A DNA stretch of 64,000 nucleotides from contig NZ_SIHX01000001.1 in NCBI RefSeq assembly GCF_004320525.1, positions 248,001 to 312,000 of the forward strand. Reading direction: 5' to 3'. The notes beneath the pieces are model-generated. The model saw only the letters and a list, made by a program, of their open reading frames with translations. It was not told where the DNA came from and searched no databases. The translations under genes and the position numbers were made by a program. The first letter of the stretch is position 1. Each line of letters starts with the position of its first letter. The stretch comes from Arthrobacter sp. S39. GTDB taxonomy: Bacteria; Actinomycetota; Actinomycetes; Actinomycetales; Micrococcaceae. Shown one piece after another: positions 25,258-35,859 of the stretch.

Positions 25258-27103
25258 CGTTCTCCCCCTTGAAGTTGGACTGCACCCAATCCGTGATAGC
25301 AACAGCATTACGTCCCAGGGGGACTTCGTCCACAATTACTTGCTGGTGAATGAAGTATGCGATACGCCGGTCCTCCACGATCCCTTTGAACTGGTCGACA
25401 GTGGGCGCCGGATCATCCCCAAGCCATCCCCCGAGGGCAATCACGGGGCGTTGCGACGCGAGCTGGTACACGGCAGCGTTCTGAGCCGTGTAGGTCGCGG
25501 CGGCCCATTCCGCTCCGTCCGAAGTACGCAGCATTGTGGCTACTTCGGCCGAGGGTTCCACACCGAATCCCAGATGCCGGGCCAATGGCGGATCACCGCG
25601 CCGCGCTGCATCAAGATGGGCTGACAAAGCACCAGGGTTGTTGCCTACTGGACCTGAGAGTGGATTAGTGCCCGAGTGCAATCCGGAAAGCGTGACGATG
25701 TCGGTGGCGATAGGCGCTAAGACCATAACCAACGGGATCACGGAGCACGTAAGCAGTTTTTGGAGTCTCGTCGCGGCGAACAGCCATCCCGCAACGCCGA
25801 GCATCATTACACCGACGACCGTTACGGGCCACGGGCCCCATTCATTGCTGTATTGAAAGATCCGGACAGCCGTGTAACCCGTTCCGATCAGCAGTACGGC
25901 GCCGACGAGACGGAGCACGAGCCGGTGTCGCTGGTTCCACAACATAACGAGGCCCAGAGGGACCATAAGGGAAATAGGGGCCGCGATCGAAAAGACATAG
26001 TATGTGTGGGTCATCGTGCCCATGAAACTCAATACTGCGTAGACGGCTCCTAGCCACACAACTCCCACCGTCATCAACCCTGACGCGAGTCTGGTTCCAC
26101 CCGATTGGCGCCACAGCATGACCAGTGCGAGTGCGCAAGTTAGCGCTGTGAACAGCAACCAAGCGCCCTCGGGGGCGAAATTTGCGTTGAAAAGCCTGCT
26201 GAAACCTCCGTCATACTCAGTCGCTGCGCCATTAGGTCCAACGGCCGTCCCGGTCTGCGGATCGACGCTGAACCGCAGAAACCGTGCCAGCCCGTTGTAG
26301 TCGAGTGTCAGTTCGAGCATGCTGTTGGTTGCGGATCCGCCGACGTATGGCCGATCGGCTGCCGGGGTGAGATCGACGATTGCCAGCCACCAGCCTCCGC
26401 TGATTACTAGGGCTCCGAGGGCAACTAGAAGACGGAAGACCCTGGAACCGAGCGTGCCCGCGCCGAAGAGTAGGACGGCGAGTACAAGGGCGGGGATTGG
26501 CAGGAAGGCTTGAATCTGTTTTGCCATGAATCCGAGCCCGAGTGCGGTTCCGGCGAGCAGGTACCAGGTCCAGCGATTGTCGTCGATGGCTCGGATCACG
26601 AAGTAGACGGCGGCGACTGTGAGGAGGCCCATGAGGGGTTCGGGGTTGTTGTAGCGGGACATGAGCACAACGACGGGGGTGGTGGCATAGATCAGACCGC
26701 CCAGCAATGCAGGTGCGGCTGTGTGGCTGCGGCGGATGATTTTGTAGATTAGCCAAGTGGTGGCCACGCCCATGATGGCCTGGGGGACCAGGAGGGCCCA
26801 TGACGTGAGTCCGAAGAGCCGGACGGAGAGCGACATGATCCAGATGCTCAGCGGCGGTTTGTCGATAGTGATGAGATTGCCGGCGTCGAGGGATCCGAAG
26901 AAGAAGGCTTTCCAGTCTTGAGACCCGGCCTGGGCGGCTGCGGAGTAGTAGGGGTTGGCCCAGCCATTGCGGTCCAGGCCCCAGAGGAACGTGAGCGCCG
27001 TGCCCGCTAAAAGGACAGCCAAGCCTATCTGCTCCCACGGCAGCGGCCGCCAGGCAGTGTCCTTCGCAGGAGCCTTGGAACGGCTCGTCTCTGTGACACT
27101 CAA
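25223..27103 (-). CDS. GT39/YkcB-like membrane glycosyltransferase (first of three)
   Basis: A 626-residue polytopic transferase with NPYYSAAAQAG, IDKPPL, GGSATNSMLELTLDYNGLARF and a soluble C-terminus (ALGGWLGDDPAPTVDQFK ... ENVDGVTIYNLRK). I place the start at the TTG at 27103, where TTGA overlaps the TGA stop of the GT2 gene: classic 4-base coupling. The frame is open to 27178 but would then run far into the upstream gene. It appears richer in GC than the other two paralogues. The sugar and acceptor are unknown. Confidence 0.85.
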   Translation of the reverse strand: MSVTETSRSKAPAKDTAWRPLPWEQIGLAVLLAGTALTFLWGLDRNGWANPYYSAAAQAGSQDWKAFFFGSLDAGNLITIDKPPLSIWIMSLSVRLFGLTSWALLVPQAIMGVATTWLIYKIIRRSHTAAPALLGGLIYATTPVVVLMSRYNNPEPLMGLLTVAAVYFVIRAIDDNRWTWYLLAGTALGLGFMAKQIQAFLPIPALVLAVLLFGAGTLGSRVFRLLVALGALVISGGWWLAIVDLTPAADRPYVGGSATNSMLELTLDYNGLARFLRFSVDPQTGTAVGPNGAATEYDGGFSRLFNANFAPEGAWLLFTALTCALALVMLWRQSGGTRLASGLMTVGVVWLGAVYAVLSFMGTMTHTYYVFSIAAPISLMVPLGLVMLWNQRHRLVLRLVGAVLLIGTGYTAVRIFQYSNEWGPWPVTVVGVMMLGVAGWLFAATRLQKLLTCSVIPLVMVLAPIATDIVTLSGLHSGTNPLSGPVGNNPGALSAHLDAARRGDPPLARHLGFGVEPSAEVATMLRTSDGAEWAAATYTAQNAAVYQLASQRPVIALGGWLGDDPAPTVDQFKGIVEDRRIAYFIHQQVIVDEVPLGRNAVAITDWVQSNFKGENVDGVTIYNLRK

Positions 27104-28338
27104 CGGACGGGATGCCCAGCAGGCCGCAGCGCCAGGACCGCGGCACGTTCGTCGATGCGGCGGACCCGGAAGACCCAAATCCGTAGGAGCACAAACCTCA
27201 TGAGCGTGGCGAAGACGTTGGCAGCCGTCAGCGTGAGGAGTTCAGTACTAGGCGCGGCATCCAGATTTACTGTGTGAAGCACCAGCAGGGACGAAGACGT
27301 GATGCCCCAGGCCAGCACGAACACGATCAGACCCTGGAACTGCTGGGTGAATAGTTTTGCCGGGCCGCTGATGCCGAACGTGAACCTGCGGTTCGCTGCC
27401 GTGTTGCCCACTGCTGTGAACAACAGGGCCAGGAAGTTCGCCTCCTGGGCCCCGAAAGGACCTTGCAGCATCAAGTAGAGCAGCGCGAAGGCCAAAGTTG
27501 AGACAACACCAACGAGGCCAAACCGGATGACCTGGCCAAAGAAGCTCGGCCGTCCTGGAGGCACAATCGGTCGGCGGCCGAGCTCCGCATAGATCGCCTG
27601 TACTGGAATGGAGCCTTTCACCAAGGATCCAGCCACGCGGACCATGCCGCGCAGGTCGTCCAGAGCGGTCTGCTTGATGTCCACTCGGCTGTCCGGGTCG
27701 TCCACCCAGTCAACGGGAATCTCATGAATACGCAGCCCCGAACGTTCGGCGATAATCAGCAGTTCTGTATCAAAGAACCAGCCATTGTCTTCCACATGCG
27801 GGAGCAAACGACGGGCTACATCGGCGCGAATTGCTTTAAAGCCACACTGGGCATCGGAAAAGCGCACCTGCATAGTCCGCCGAAGCAGGAAATTGTAGGA
27901 TCTGGAAATGAATTCCCGCTTAGGCCCGCGGCTTACGCGCGAGCTCTGGCCGAGGCGCGTTCCAATCGAGATATCGGAATGTCCGGACAGCAGGGGAGCA
28001 ACCAGCGGCGGCAGGGCCGCGAGGTCCGTAGAAAGGTCCACGTCCAGGTAGGCCAGCACTTTCGCGTGAGAGGCACCCCAGGCATCACGGAGGGCATAAC
28101 CGCGTCCTTTGACTTCAAGGCGCCGATATTCAACATTCGGTAGTTGCTCGCTGAGTCGAGCCGCAATCATCGGAGTCCGATCGGTGCTTGCGTTGTCGGC
28201 AATGGTTATTTTCCATGTCGAAGGCATTTCGTGCGTCAGGTATTTGGCGAGCCTTGAGATGCTGTTTTCGAGTACGGCTTCCTCATTGAAAACCGGTACT
28301 ACAATTTCGAGCGCCAAGCCCCCATAGCTAGGTGTCAT
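27100..28338 (-). CDS. polyprenyl-phosphate sugar synthase (GT2) fused to GtrA domain
   Basis: A 412-residue protein. Residues 1-240 are a dolichol-phosphate-mannose-synthase-like GT2 domain: EIVVPVFNEE at the N-terminus, a DxD-like motif in YLDVDLSTDL, and DAQCGFKAIRADVA. Residues ~280-405 are a GtrA-type four-helix membrane domain (RFGLVGVVSTLAFALLY; NRRFTFG). The enzyme should load a hexose onto polyprenyl phosphate, and the GtrA part may help flip or hold the lipid. It is the first gene of the operon, ahead of three GT39 transferases that would use the lipid-linked sugar. The ATG at 28338 is chosen because the residues upstream are not part of the fold; the frame is open to 28413. Confidence 0.88.
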   Translation of the reverse strand: MTPSYGGLALEIVVPVFNEEAVLENSISRLAKYLTHEMPSTWKITIADNASTDRTPMIAARLSEQLPNVEYRRLEVKGRGYALRDAWGASHAKVLAYLDVDLSTDLAALPPLVAPLLSGHSDISIGTRLGQSSRVSRGPKREFISRSYNFLLRRTMQVRFSDAQCGFKAIRADVARRLLPHVEDNGWFFDTELLIIAERSGLRIHEIPVDWVDDPDSRVDIKQTALDDLRGMVRVAGSLVKGSIPVQAIYAELGRRPIVPPGRPSFFGQVIRFGLVGVVSTLAFALLYLMLQGPFGAQEANFLALLFTAVGNTAANRRFTFGISGPAKLFTQQFQGLIVFVLAWGITSSSLLVLHTVNLDAAPSTELLTLTAANVFATLMRFVLLRIWVFRVRRIDERAAVLALRPAGHPVR

Positions 28339-28496
28339 GCATGAAAGAGTAGAGGCCCTAAACTCCGGGGGCGAGGCTTTTTGCCAAAGACAGGTACAGT
28401 CCAAAAAAACCAAGTAGTCCGCCCGATCCGCGCGGCCAGAGGACAGGTAGACACCACTCGGGCGTCCCGTTCCATCCGATCTTTAATGTGGAGCGC

Positions 28497-29627
28497 ATGG
28501 GGGACTCCAACGAAACACGCACGACCGCGCGCTACACCTCGCTCGACGGTTTGAGGGGTCTCGCCGCTTTGGTCGTGCTCATACACCACTGCTTCTTGGT
28601 ATCCCCTCAACTCTCTGCGGCGGTGGACAGCAATGGGACGGGACCGTTCGAGCCGTGGGTGTGGTGGACTACCTTCACGCCTCTGCACCTCGTGTGGGCA
28701 GGCCAAGAGGCGGTGTATGTATTCTTCATATTGTCGGGCTTCGTCCTGACCCTGCCTTTTGTCCAGGCCTCGCGGCCGAATTGGGCAGCCTACTACCCCA
28801 AGCGCATTGTCAGGATCTATTTGCCGGTCTGGGCTTCCCTGCTGTTCGCGCTCCTGATGGCGTGGACGGTTCCACGGGTAGCAAGCGCGGAATTCAGCTC
28901 GTGGTTAAACCTGCACGACGAGACGCCCAACGCGGTGGCCGACGCTTTCCTGCTTCGCGGAGCAGGCGCTCTCAACTCGCCGCTCTGGTCACTCCAGTGG
29001 GAGATACTCTTCTCCCTCATCCTGCCGCTCTACTTAATTGCCGCCTTACGTATCCGGCGCGCATGGATTCCCGGCCTAGCAGGGCTTTTGGTGCTCATCG
29101 CGGTTGGAAACATGATGTATACGGCACTTCCGGTGTACCTTCCTATGTTCGGCATCGGTGTTTTGTTGGCCGTGCGGCGGGACGTCGTGAAGGGTTGGGG
29201 CAGCAAACTCGGAGCATGGGCGTGGATGGGCCTCCTCACCGCATCGCTGGTCCTGCTTTGTTCCCGTTGGCTTTTCGTGCAACTGCCGGTCGTTATCTCC
29301 ATGGCTTCTCTCGGTGGCGTAATACTCATATTTGCCTTCATCGCATGGCAGCCAACGATTGCCTTGGGAAACAATTCCCTCGTTCGCTGGCTCGGCGTGC
29401 GGTCCTTCAGTCTCTACCTGATCCACGAACCCATCGTCGTGTCCGTTGCCTTCTCATTGCATGAAACAAACCCGATCCAGATTGCTTTGGTCGCCGTGCC
29501 ATTCTCTTTGCTGGCGGCCGAGGTCTTCTTTCGCTTAGTGGAGAAGCCGAGTCACCGGCTGTCCAGGTTCATTGGCAGGAACATCGCGGGTCGCGGTCGC
29601 CGTCGGGATGAAGCTTCGATTGCTTGA
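28497..29627 (+). CDS. acyltransferase 3 family membrane protein
   Basis: A 376-residue OafA/OpgC-type acyltransferase with about ten membrane helices. It begins ARYTSLDGLRGLAALVVLIHHC, whose His is the family's catalytic residue, and continues with FFILSGFVLTLPF and, later, FSLYLIHEPIVV. It should O-acylate a cell-surface glycan or lipid. ATG at 28497 with GGAG 4 bases upstream; an in-frame GTG at 28488 is an alternative. It is divergent from the GT2/GT39 operon across about 160 bp, so the two may decorate the same polymer. Confidence 0.85.
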   Translation: MGDSNETRTTARYTSLDGLRGLAALVVLIHHCFLVSPQLSAAVDSNGTGPFEPWVWWTTFTPLHLVWAGQEAVYVFFILSGFVLTLPFVQASRPNWAAYYPKRIVRIYLPVWASLLFALLMAWTVPRVASAEFSSWLNLHDETPNAVADAFLLRGAGALNSPLWSLQWEILFSLILPLYLIAALRIRRAWIPGLAGLLVLIAVGNMMYTALPVYLPMFGIGVLLAVRRDVVKGWGSKLGAWAWMGLLTASLVLLCSRWLFVQLPVVISMASLGGVILIFAFIAWQPTIALGNNSLVRWLGVRSFSLYLIHEPIVVSVAFSLHETNPIQIALVAVPFSLLAAEVFFRLVEKPSHRLSRFIGRNIAGRGRRRDEASIA

Positions 29628-29651
29628 CCGTGAGCATTTCGGCCCATCCTC

Positions 29652-29657
29652 TAGACT
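29652..29657 (+). promoter_or_regulatory. -10 box for leaderless glmM
   Basis: TAGACT ends 6 bases before the GTG start, and no Shine-Dalgarno sequence is present. This spacing would put the transcription start on the start codon. Confidence 0.5.
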
Positions 29658-29663
29658 TGCACG

Positions 29664-31025
29664 GTGTCTAGATTATTTGGAACAGATGGTGTCCGGGGCC
29701 TTGCCAACGGTTTGCTGACAGCGGAGTTGGCGATGCAGCTGGCCCAGGCGGCCGCCGTCGTGCTTGGCCACGACCGCAATACCAACGGCAGCCGGCCGCG
29801 CGCCGTTGTGGCCCGTGACCCGCGCGCGAGCGGTGAGTTCATCGCCGCAGCCGTGGAGGCGGGGCTCTCCAGCTCAGGCATCGACGTCTACGACGCCGGC
29901 GTCCTCCCGACGCCGGCCGCAGCCTACCTCGTGGCTGACCTGGACGCAGACTTCGGCGTGATGATCTCCGCCTCGCACAACCCTGCCCCGGACAACGGCA
30001 TCAAGTTCTTCGCCCGCGGCGGCCAGAAGCTCCCGGACGACGTCGAAGACGCCATCGAGGCGCAGATGACCAACGAGCCCGTGCGTCCCGTCGGTGTCGA
30101 CGTGGGCCGGATCCAGCGTTTCTCTGACGCTGAAGACCGCTACATCGTGCACCTGCTGCGCACTCTGCCGCACCGGCTGGAGGGCATCAAAGTGGTGCTG
30201 GACTGCGCCCACGGCGCCGCCAGCGGCTGCTCCCCACAGGTGTTCAAGGACGCTGGCGCCGACGTCGTGGTCATCGGCGCCGATCCGGACGGCCACAACA
30301 TCAACGACGGAGTCGGCTCCACGCACCTGGGCCCGCTCAAGGAAGCCGTTGTGAAGCACGGCGCGCACCTCGGCATCGCCCACGACGGCGACGCCGACCG
30401 CTGCCTCGCCGTGGACCACGAAGGCAACGAAGTGGACGGCGACCAGATCATGGCCATCCTTGCCGTCGCGCTGAAAGCCTCCGGAAAGCTCAAGGACGAC
30501 GTCCTGGTGGCCACCGTCATGAGCAACCTTGGCCTGAAGATCGCCCTCCGCGAGGCCGGCATCAGCATCCGTGAAACTGCGGTCGGAGACCGTTACGTCC
30601 TGGAAAGCATGCGCGAAGGCGGCTACAACCTGGGCGGCGAACAGTCCGGGCACGTGATCTTCGCCGACTACGCCACCACCGGCGACGGCGTACTCACCGG
30701 GCTGCAGCTCGCAGCGCAGATCGCACTCACCGGCCGTCCGCTTAAGCAGCTCGCCACGGTCATGACCAAGCTCCCGCAGGTCCTCATCAACGTCCGCGGC
30801 GTGGACCGTACCCGCGTCCACAGCTCAGAAGCCCTTGCAGCCTCCGTGGCCGTCGCCGAGGCGGAACTGGGCGACACCGGCCGCGTGCTGCTGCGCCCCT
30901 CCGGTACTGAACCGGTGGTCCGGGTCATGGTGGAGGCAGGCGACGAGCTAACGGCGCAGGACATCGCCGAGCGCCTCGCCCAGGTGGTCCGCACGGAGCT
31001 CGCGCTGGAGCTCGTTACTGACTGA
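29664..31025 (+). CDS. glmM: phosphoglucosamine mutase
   Basis: A 453-residue GlmM, which interconverts glucosamine-6-P and glucosamine-1-P on the way to UDP-GlcNAc. The phosphoserine loop SASHNP (Ser104), the metal loop DGDADR, the sugar-binding GGEQSGH and the C-terminal phosphate-binding [14 protein letters not shown] are all intact, and the length is standard. GTG start without a ribosome binding site, with TAGACT just upstream. In many actinobacteria glmM directly follows rplM-rpsI; here 8 kb of glycosyltransferase genes intervene. glmS lies 2.5 kb downstream. Confidence 0.97.
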   Translation: MSRLFGTDGVRGLANGLLTAELAMQLAQAAAVVLGHDRNTNGSRPRAVVARDPRASGEFIAAAVEAGLSSSGIDVYDAGVLPTPAAAYLVADLDADFGVMISASHNPAPDNGIKFFARGGQKLPDDVEDAIEAQMTNEPVRPVGVDVGRIQRFSDAEDRYIVHLLRTLPHRLEGIKVVLDCAHGAASGCSPQVFKDAGADVVVIGADPDGHNINDGVGSTHLGPLKEAVVKHGAHLGIAHDGDADRCLAVDHEGNEVDGDQIMAILAVALKASGKLKDDVLVATVMSNLGLKIALREAGISIRETAVGDRYVLESMREGGYNLGGEQSGHVIFADYATTGDGVLTGLQLAAQIALTGRPLKQLATVMTKLPQVLINVRGVDRTRVHSSEALAASVAVAEAELGDTGRVLLRPSGTEPVVRVMVEAGDELTAQDIAERLAQVVRTELALELVTD

Positions 31026-31040
31026 TCCAAGAGACAAAGA

Positions 31041-31076
31041 AGCGGCCCGCCTCCGAAAGGAAGCGGGCCGCTTTTT
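31041..31076. terminator. rho-independent terminator after glmM
   Basis: A perfect 10-base-pair stem AGCGGCCCGC/GCGGGCCGCT with a 12-base loop, followed by TTTTT. It lies between the convergent glmM and mscL and is the best intrinsic terminator in the window. Confidence 0.92.
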
Positions 31077-31089
31077 CGTGGGGCGGAAC

Positions 31090-31479
31090 CTAGAGTGGCC
31101 GGCTCTGCAGCGAATCCCGGATCTCGGTGAGCAGGGCGATCTGCGGATCTTCCGCGGATTCTTCCTTGACGTCGGGGTCGATCCCGAGCCGGCGGTTGCG
31201 GCGTTCGATCATGTGGTTCATCGGCAGAACCACCACAAAGTAGATGGCGGAGGCGATCAGGAGGAACGAAATGATGGAGGAGATGACGGACCCATACATG
31301 AATCCCTCCCACTGCATTTCTGCAATGCCCTTGGCACTGAACAGACGTCCGATCAGGGGCGTGAGCAGGCCTTCGACAATCGACGTGACGACGGCGCCGA
31401 AGGCGGCACCCATCACAACTGCGACGGCAAGGTCAACGACATTGCCCTTCATAATGAAATTCTTGAATCCTGTCAGCAT
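31090..31479 (-). CDS. mscL: large-conductance mechanosensitive channel
   Basis: A 129-residue MscL, the pore that opens on membrane stretch during osmotic downshock. The amphipathic N-terminus and TM1 (GFKNFIMKGNVVDLAVAVVMGAAFGAVVTSIVEGLLTPLIG) hold the pore constriction, TM2 is IISFLLIASAIYFVVV, and the charged C-terminal helix follows (RRNRRLGIDPD...). I use the ATG at 31479 rather than the TTG at 31488, because TAGCTT sits exactly 7 bases before it and no ribosome binding site is visible. Confidence 0.95.
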   Translation of the reverse strand: MLTGFKNFIMKGNVVDLAVAVVMGAAFGAVVTSIVEGLLTPLIGRLFSAKGIAEMQWEGFMYGSVISSIISFLLIASAIYFVVVLPMNHMIERRNRRLGIDPDVKEESAEDPQIALLTEIRDSLQSRPL

Positions 31480-31486
31480 AGGATCC

Positions 31487-31492
31487 AAGCTA
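31487..31492 (-). promoter_or_regulatory. -10 box for leaderless mscL
   Basis: On the minus strand TAGCTT ends 7 bases before the ATG at 31479. No Shine-Dalgarno sequence is present. Confidence 0.45.
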
Positions 31493-31565
31493 GCGCAGGT
31501 GGGTTAGCCCCTCATGACAGGACTGTTAATTCCTGACCGCGTGTCGGGCACCAAGCATACGTACT

Positions 31566-32459
31566 TTACGGATACCCGGGCGCTGCCTCGACGCCGAAGT
31601 ACTCCTCCAGCGTGCTGATGCCCCGGTTCGCCATGTCCGTGGCAGCCTCCACTCCGATGTACCGCAGGTGCCACGGCTCGTAGTAGTACCCGGTAATCGG
31701 ATGGAACATCCACGGATACCTGACGATGAACCCGAATCGGTGGCCATTCGCCTTGACCCAGGCCGCGGCTGGCTGGTCCGCGAAGCACGGCTGGAAACCG
31801 CACGCCCCGCCGCCGTCACCGATGTCGAAGGACCATCCGGTCTGGTGCTCCGAGTAGCCGGGCCTGGCGCTGGCCGTGTCCGCATCCGCCTGCCCACGCG
31901 CAGCCACGTAGCCGTTGTACGTGGTTACCTGGGTGCCGTACGAGCGGTATCCACTCGCCAGCGTGATGCTGACGCCGTCCCGCGCTGCCGCAACGAACAT
32001 CGCTTCCGCGGCGGCCGCCGTCGTGCTGTTCAGCAGCGCCGCCTCGCCGGAAACCGTCACCGGGATGTTGGGTTGTACCAAGTCCGCGGGCACATAGTCA
32101 GCCGGCACCAAGGGCCTGTATTTGTTGACCACCAGCCACGGGCTCGCCGGTTCCGTCAGCGAGAACTGCCGGGGGAGGGCTGCGGCGGGGGACGGTGCAA
32201 CAGGTGCCTGCGCTGCCGGCTCAACTGCCGCCGTCGGACTTTCCGAAGCGGCCGCCGCGGCAGGGGAGGGAGAAGTTGGGGAAAGGGCAGGGGAGGACGA
32301 CGACGGCGCCACCTGGGCGGGTGCGTCGGGTGTGCAGGCTGCCAGGACAGTCAGCCCGGCACCGGCCGCGAGGAACCGGGCGAAGCTGCGCCGGCTGGCC
32401 CCTGCCGCCGGGGTGCGGTCAGCAGGGACGCCTTCAACGGCGGCGCAGTCGTGGCACAC
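31566..32459 (-). CDS. VanY-like D-alanyl-D-alanine carboxypeptidase lipoprotein (M15B)
   Basis: A 297-residue exported metallopeptidase. The N-terminus has a twin-arginine motif (SRRSFARF), a hydrophobic stretch and the lipobox LAAC (Cys about 41), so it is probably a Tat-exported lipoprotein. A Pro/Ser/Ala-rich linker (about 45-100) reaches through the wall. The M15 domain has SGYRSYGTQ, the zinc-binding SEHQTGWSFD and the catalytic EPWHLRY. It should trim the last D-Ala from peptidoglycan peptides. GTG start 5 bases after the coaA stop, so it is likely co-transcribed with coaA. Confidence 0.9.
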   Translation of the reverse strand: MCHDCAAVEGVPADRTPAAGASRRSFARFLAAGAGLTVLAACTPDAPAQVAPSSSSPALSPTSPSPAAAAASESPTAAVEPAAQAPVAPSPAAALPRQFSLTEPASPWLVVNKYRPLVPADYVPADLVQPNIPVTVSGEAALLNSTTAAAAEAMFVAAARDGVSITLASGYRSYGTQVTTYNGYVAARGQADADTASARPGYSEHQTGWSFDIGDGGGACGFQPCFADQPAAAWVKANGHRFGFIVRYPWMFHPITGYYYEPWHLRYIGVEAATDMANRGISTLEEYFGVEAAPGYP

Positions 32460-32464
32460 GCGTG

Positions 32465-33430
32465 CTAGACCTTGCGCAGGAGCATGCGGCGGATGGAATG
32501 GTCGGCGTCCTTGGACAGCACCAGCTGGGCACGGCCGCGGGTGGGCAGCACGTTTTCTTCCAGGTTGGGCTCGTTGATCCGCTTCCAGATGTCCCGCGCG
32601 GTGGTCTCAGCTTCCGACTCGGAGAGCGTGGCATACCGGTGGAAGTAGGACTCCGGCTGCGCGAACGCCGTGCTCTGGAGCTTGCGGAACCGCTCCACGT
32701 ACCACTCCTCGATGTAGGACGTCGGGGCGTCCACATAGATAGAGAAGTCGAAGAAGTCGCTCAGGGCAAGCCCCTGCTTGCCGTCGTGGCGCGGGCGTGC
32801 CGGGGCGAGGACGTTCAGACCCTCGACGATCAGCACATCCGGGCGGCGGACCACCACTTCCTTGTCCGGAACAATGTCGTATGTGACGTGGGAGTACCAG
32901 GGCGCCCGGACTTCCTCCGCGCCGCCCTTGATTTCGCTGACGAAGCGCAGGAGGGCACGCCGGTCGTAGGACTCCGGGAAGCCCTTGCGTTCCAGGAGCT
33001 GCCGCCGCTTGAGCTCGGCCAGGGGGTACAGGAACCCGTCCGTGGTGATCAGCTCAACGTTGGGGGTGCCCGGCCAGCGCCGGAGCATCTCGCGGAGCAC
33101 ACGGGCGATGGTTGATTTGCCCACCGCCACCGAACCGGCCACGCCGATCACAAACGGGGTGCGCTGGGTCTGTTCGCCCAGGAAGGTGGTGGTGGCCGCA
33201 TGAAGCTGGCCAGCGGCCTCGACATACAGATGAAGGAGACGGGACAACGGCAGATAGACCTCGCGGATCTCCTTCATGTCCAGAGGATCGCCGAGGCCGC
33301 GCAGACGGACAATGTCCTCTTCGTTCAGAGGCTGTTCCATCTGGGCTGCGAGCCGGGACCAGGTCTGCCGGTCCAGCTCAACGAACGGGGAGACACCTTC
33401 GCCGTTCGCTTCATTGCGTTGCACAGTCAC
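32465..33430 (-). CDS. coaA: type I pantothenate kinase
   Basis: A 321-residue CoaA that phosphorylates pantothenate, the first step of coenzyme A synthesis. The P-loop GSVAVGKS has Lys105; ITTDGFLYP, the substrate region [10 protein letters not shown] and IVEGLNVL are present. I choose the GTG at 33430 ([10 protein letters not shown]), which matches the family length; the frame is open to 33532 but the extra residues are unlike CoaA. CAGAAT lies 7 bases upstream with no ribosome binding site. It is divergent from glmS. Confidence 0.95.
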   Translation of the reverse strand: MTVQRNEANGEGVSPFVELDRQTWSRLAAQMEQPLNEEDIVRLRGLGDPLDMKEIREVYLPLSRLLHLYVEAAGQLHAATTTFLGEQTQRTPFVIGVAGSVAVGKSTIARVLREMLRRWPGTPNVELITTDGFLYPLAELKRRQLLERKGFPESYDRRALLRFVSEIKGGAEEVRAPWYSHVTYDIVPDKEVVVRRPDVLIVEGLNVLAPARPRHDGKQGLALSDFFDFSIYVDAPTSYIEEWYVERFRKLQSTAFAQPESYFHRYATLSESEAETTARDIWKRINEPNLEENVLPTRGRAQLVLSKDADHSIRRMLLRKV

Positions 33431-33437
33431 TTTAGAG

Positions 33438-33443
33438 ATTCTG
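33438..33443 (-). promoter_or_regulatory. -10 box for leaderless coaA
   Basis: Minus-strand CAGAAT ends 7 bases before the GTG at 33430. It is one base from the TAGAAT box of alr and acpS at the same distance. No Shine-Dalgarno sequence is present. Confidence 0.4.
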
Positions 33444-33563
33444 CCCTTCGCGCGGCTGAGAGCGAAATGCAAGACGCGGCCTGCCGTTGCTGCGGCGGCG
33501 AACACGGGCGGATAGGACGGCTTGCCCGGCACTGTCCAGTTTAGATCTCCCTGCGGCTGCCGA

Positions 33564-33569
33564 TAAGCT
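33564..33569 (+). promoter_or_regulatory. -10 box for leaderless glmS
   Basis: TAAGCT ends 7 bases before the ATG at 33577. The bases before the ATG (TGTCCCC) cannot act as a ribosome binding site. Confidence 0.45.
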
Positions 33570-33576
33570 TGTCCCC

Positions 33577-35469
<1,893 letters not shown>

Positions 35470-35474
35470 GCCGC

Positions 35475-35822
35475 ATGATTGTTGGCATAGGCGTAGACGT
35501 TGTAGACATCGAGCGGTTCGGCCGCCAGCTTGAACGCACCCCCGGGCTGCGGGACCGGCTGTTTGTACCCGCGGAGCGGGAGCTGAACACGCGGTCCCTG
35601 GCCGCGAGGTTCGCGGCCAAGGAAGCGGTGGCCAAGGTCCTGGGCGCCCCTGCCGGCATGAACTGGCAGGACTGCTGGATCGGTTTGGACCAGCACGGCC
35701 CCACGATCCAGGTCAAGGGCACCGTCCTTGCGGTGGCTGAGGCCAAGGGCGTCAAGCGGTGGCATGTGTCCATGAGCCACGACGGCGGGATCGCCACGGC
35801 AACGGTCCTGGCCGAAGGCTGA
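35475..35822 (+). CDS. acpS: holo-[acyl-carrier-protein] synthase
   Basis: A 115-residue AcpS that transfers 4'-phosphopantetheine from CoA to acyl carrier protein. The magnesium-binding Asp ([12 protein letters not shown]) and Glu ([13 protein letters not shown]) are present, as is [13 protein letters not shown] near the C-terminus. It starts 5 bases after glmS and is followed by nnr after 37 bases. The nearby coaA supplies the CoA pathway. Confidence 0.95.
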   Translation: MIVGIGVDVVDIERFGRQLERTPGLRDRLFVPAERELNTRSLAARFAAKEAVAKVLGAPAGMNWQDCWIGLDQHGPTIQVKGTVLAVAEAKGVKRWHVSMSHDGGIATATVLAEG

Positions 35823-35859
35823 AAGCCCCAAGGCTGGACCTGCCAGCGGGACTGACGAC

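Noticed and set aside
33431..33576. A glmS ribozyme before glmS
   Set aside because: The intergenic region is only about 146 bases shared with coaA, the gene appears leaderless, and the ribozyme core is not recognisable.
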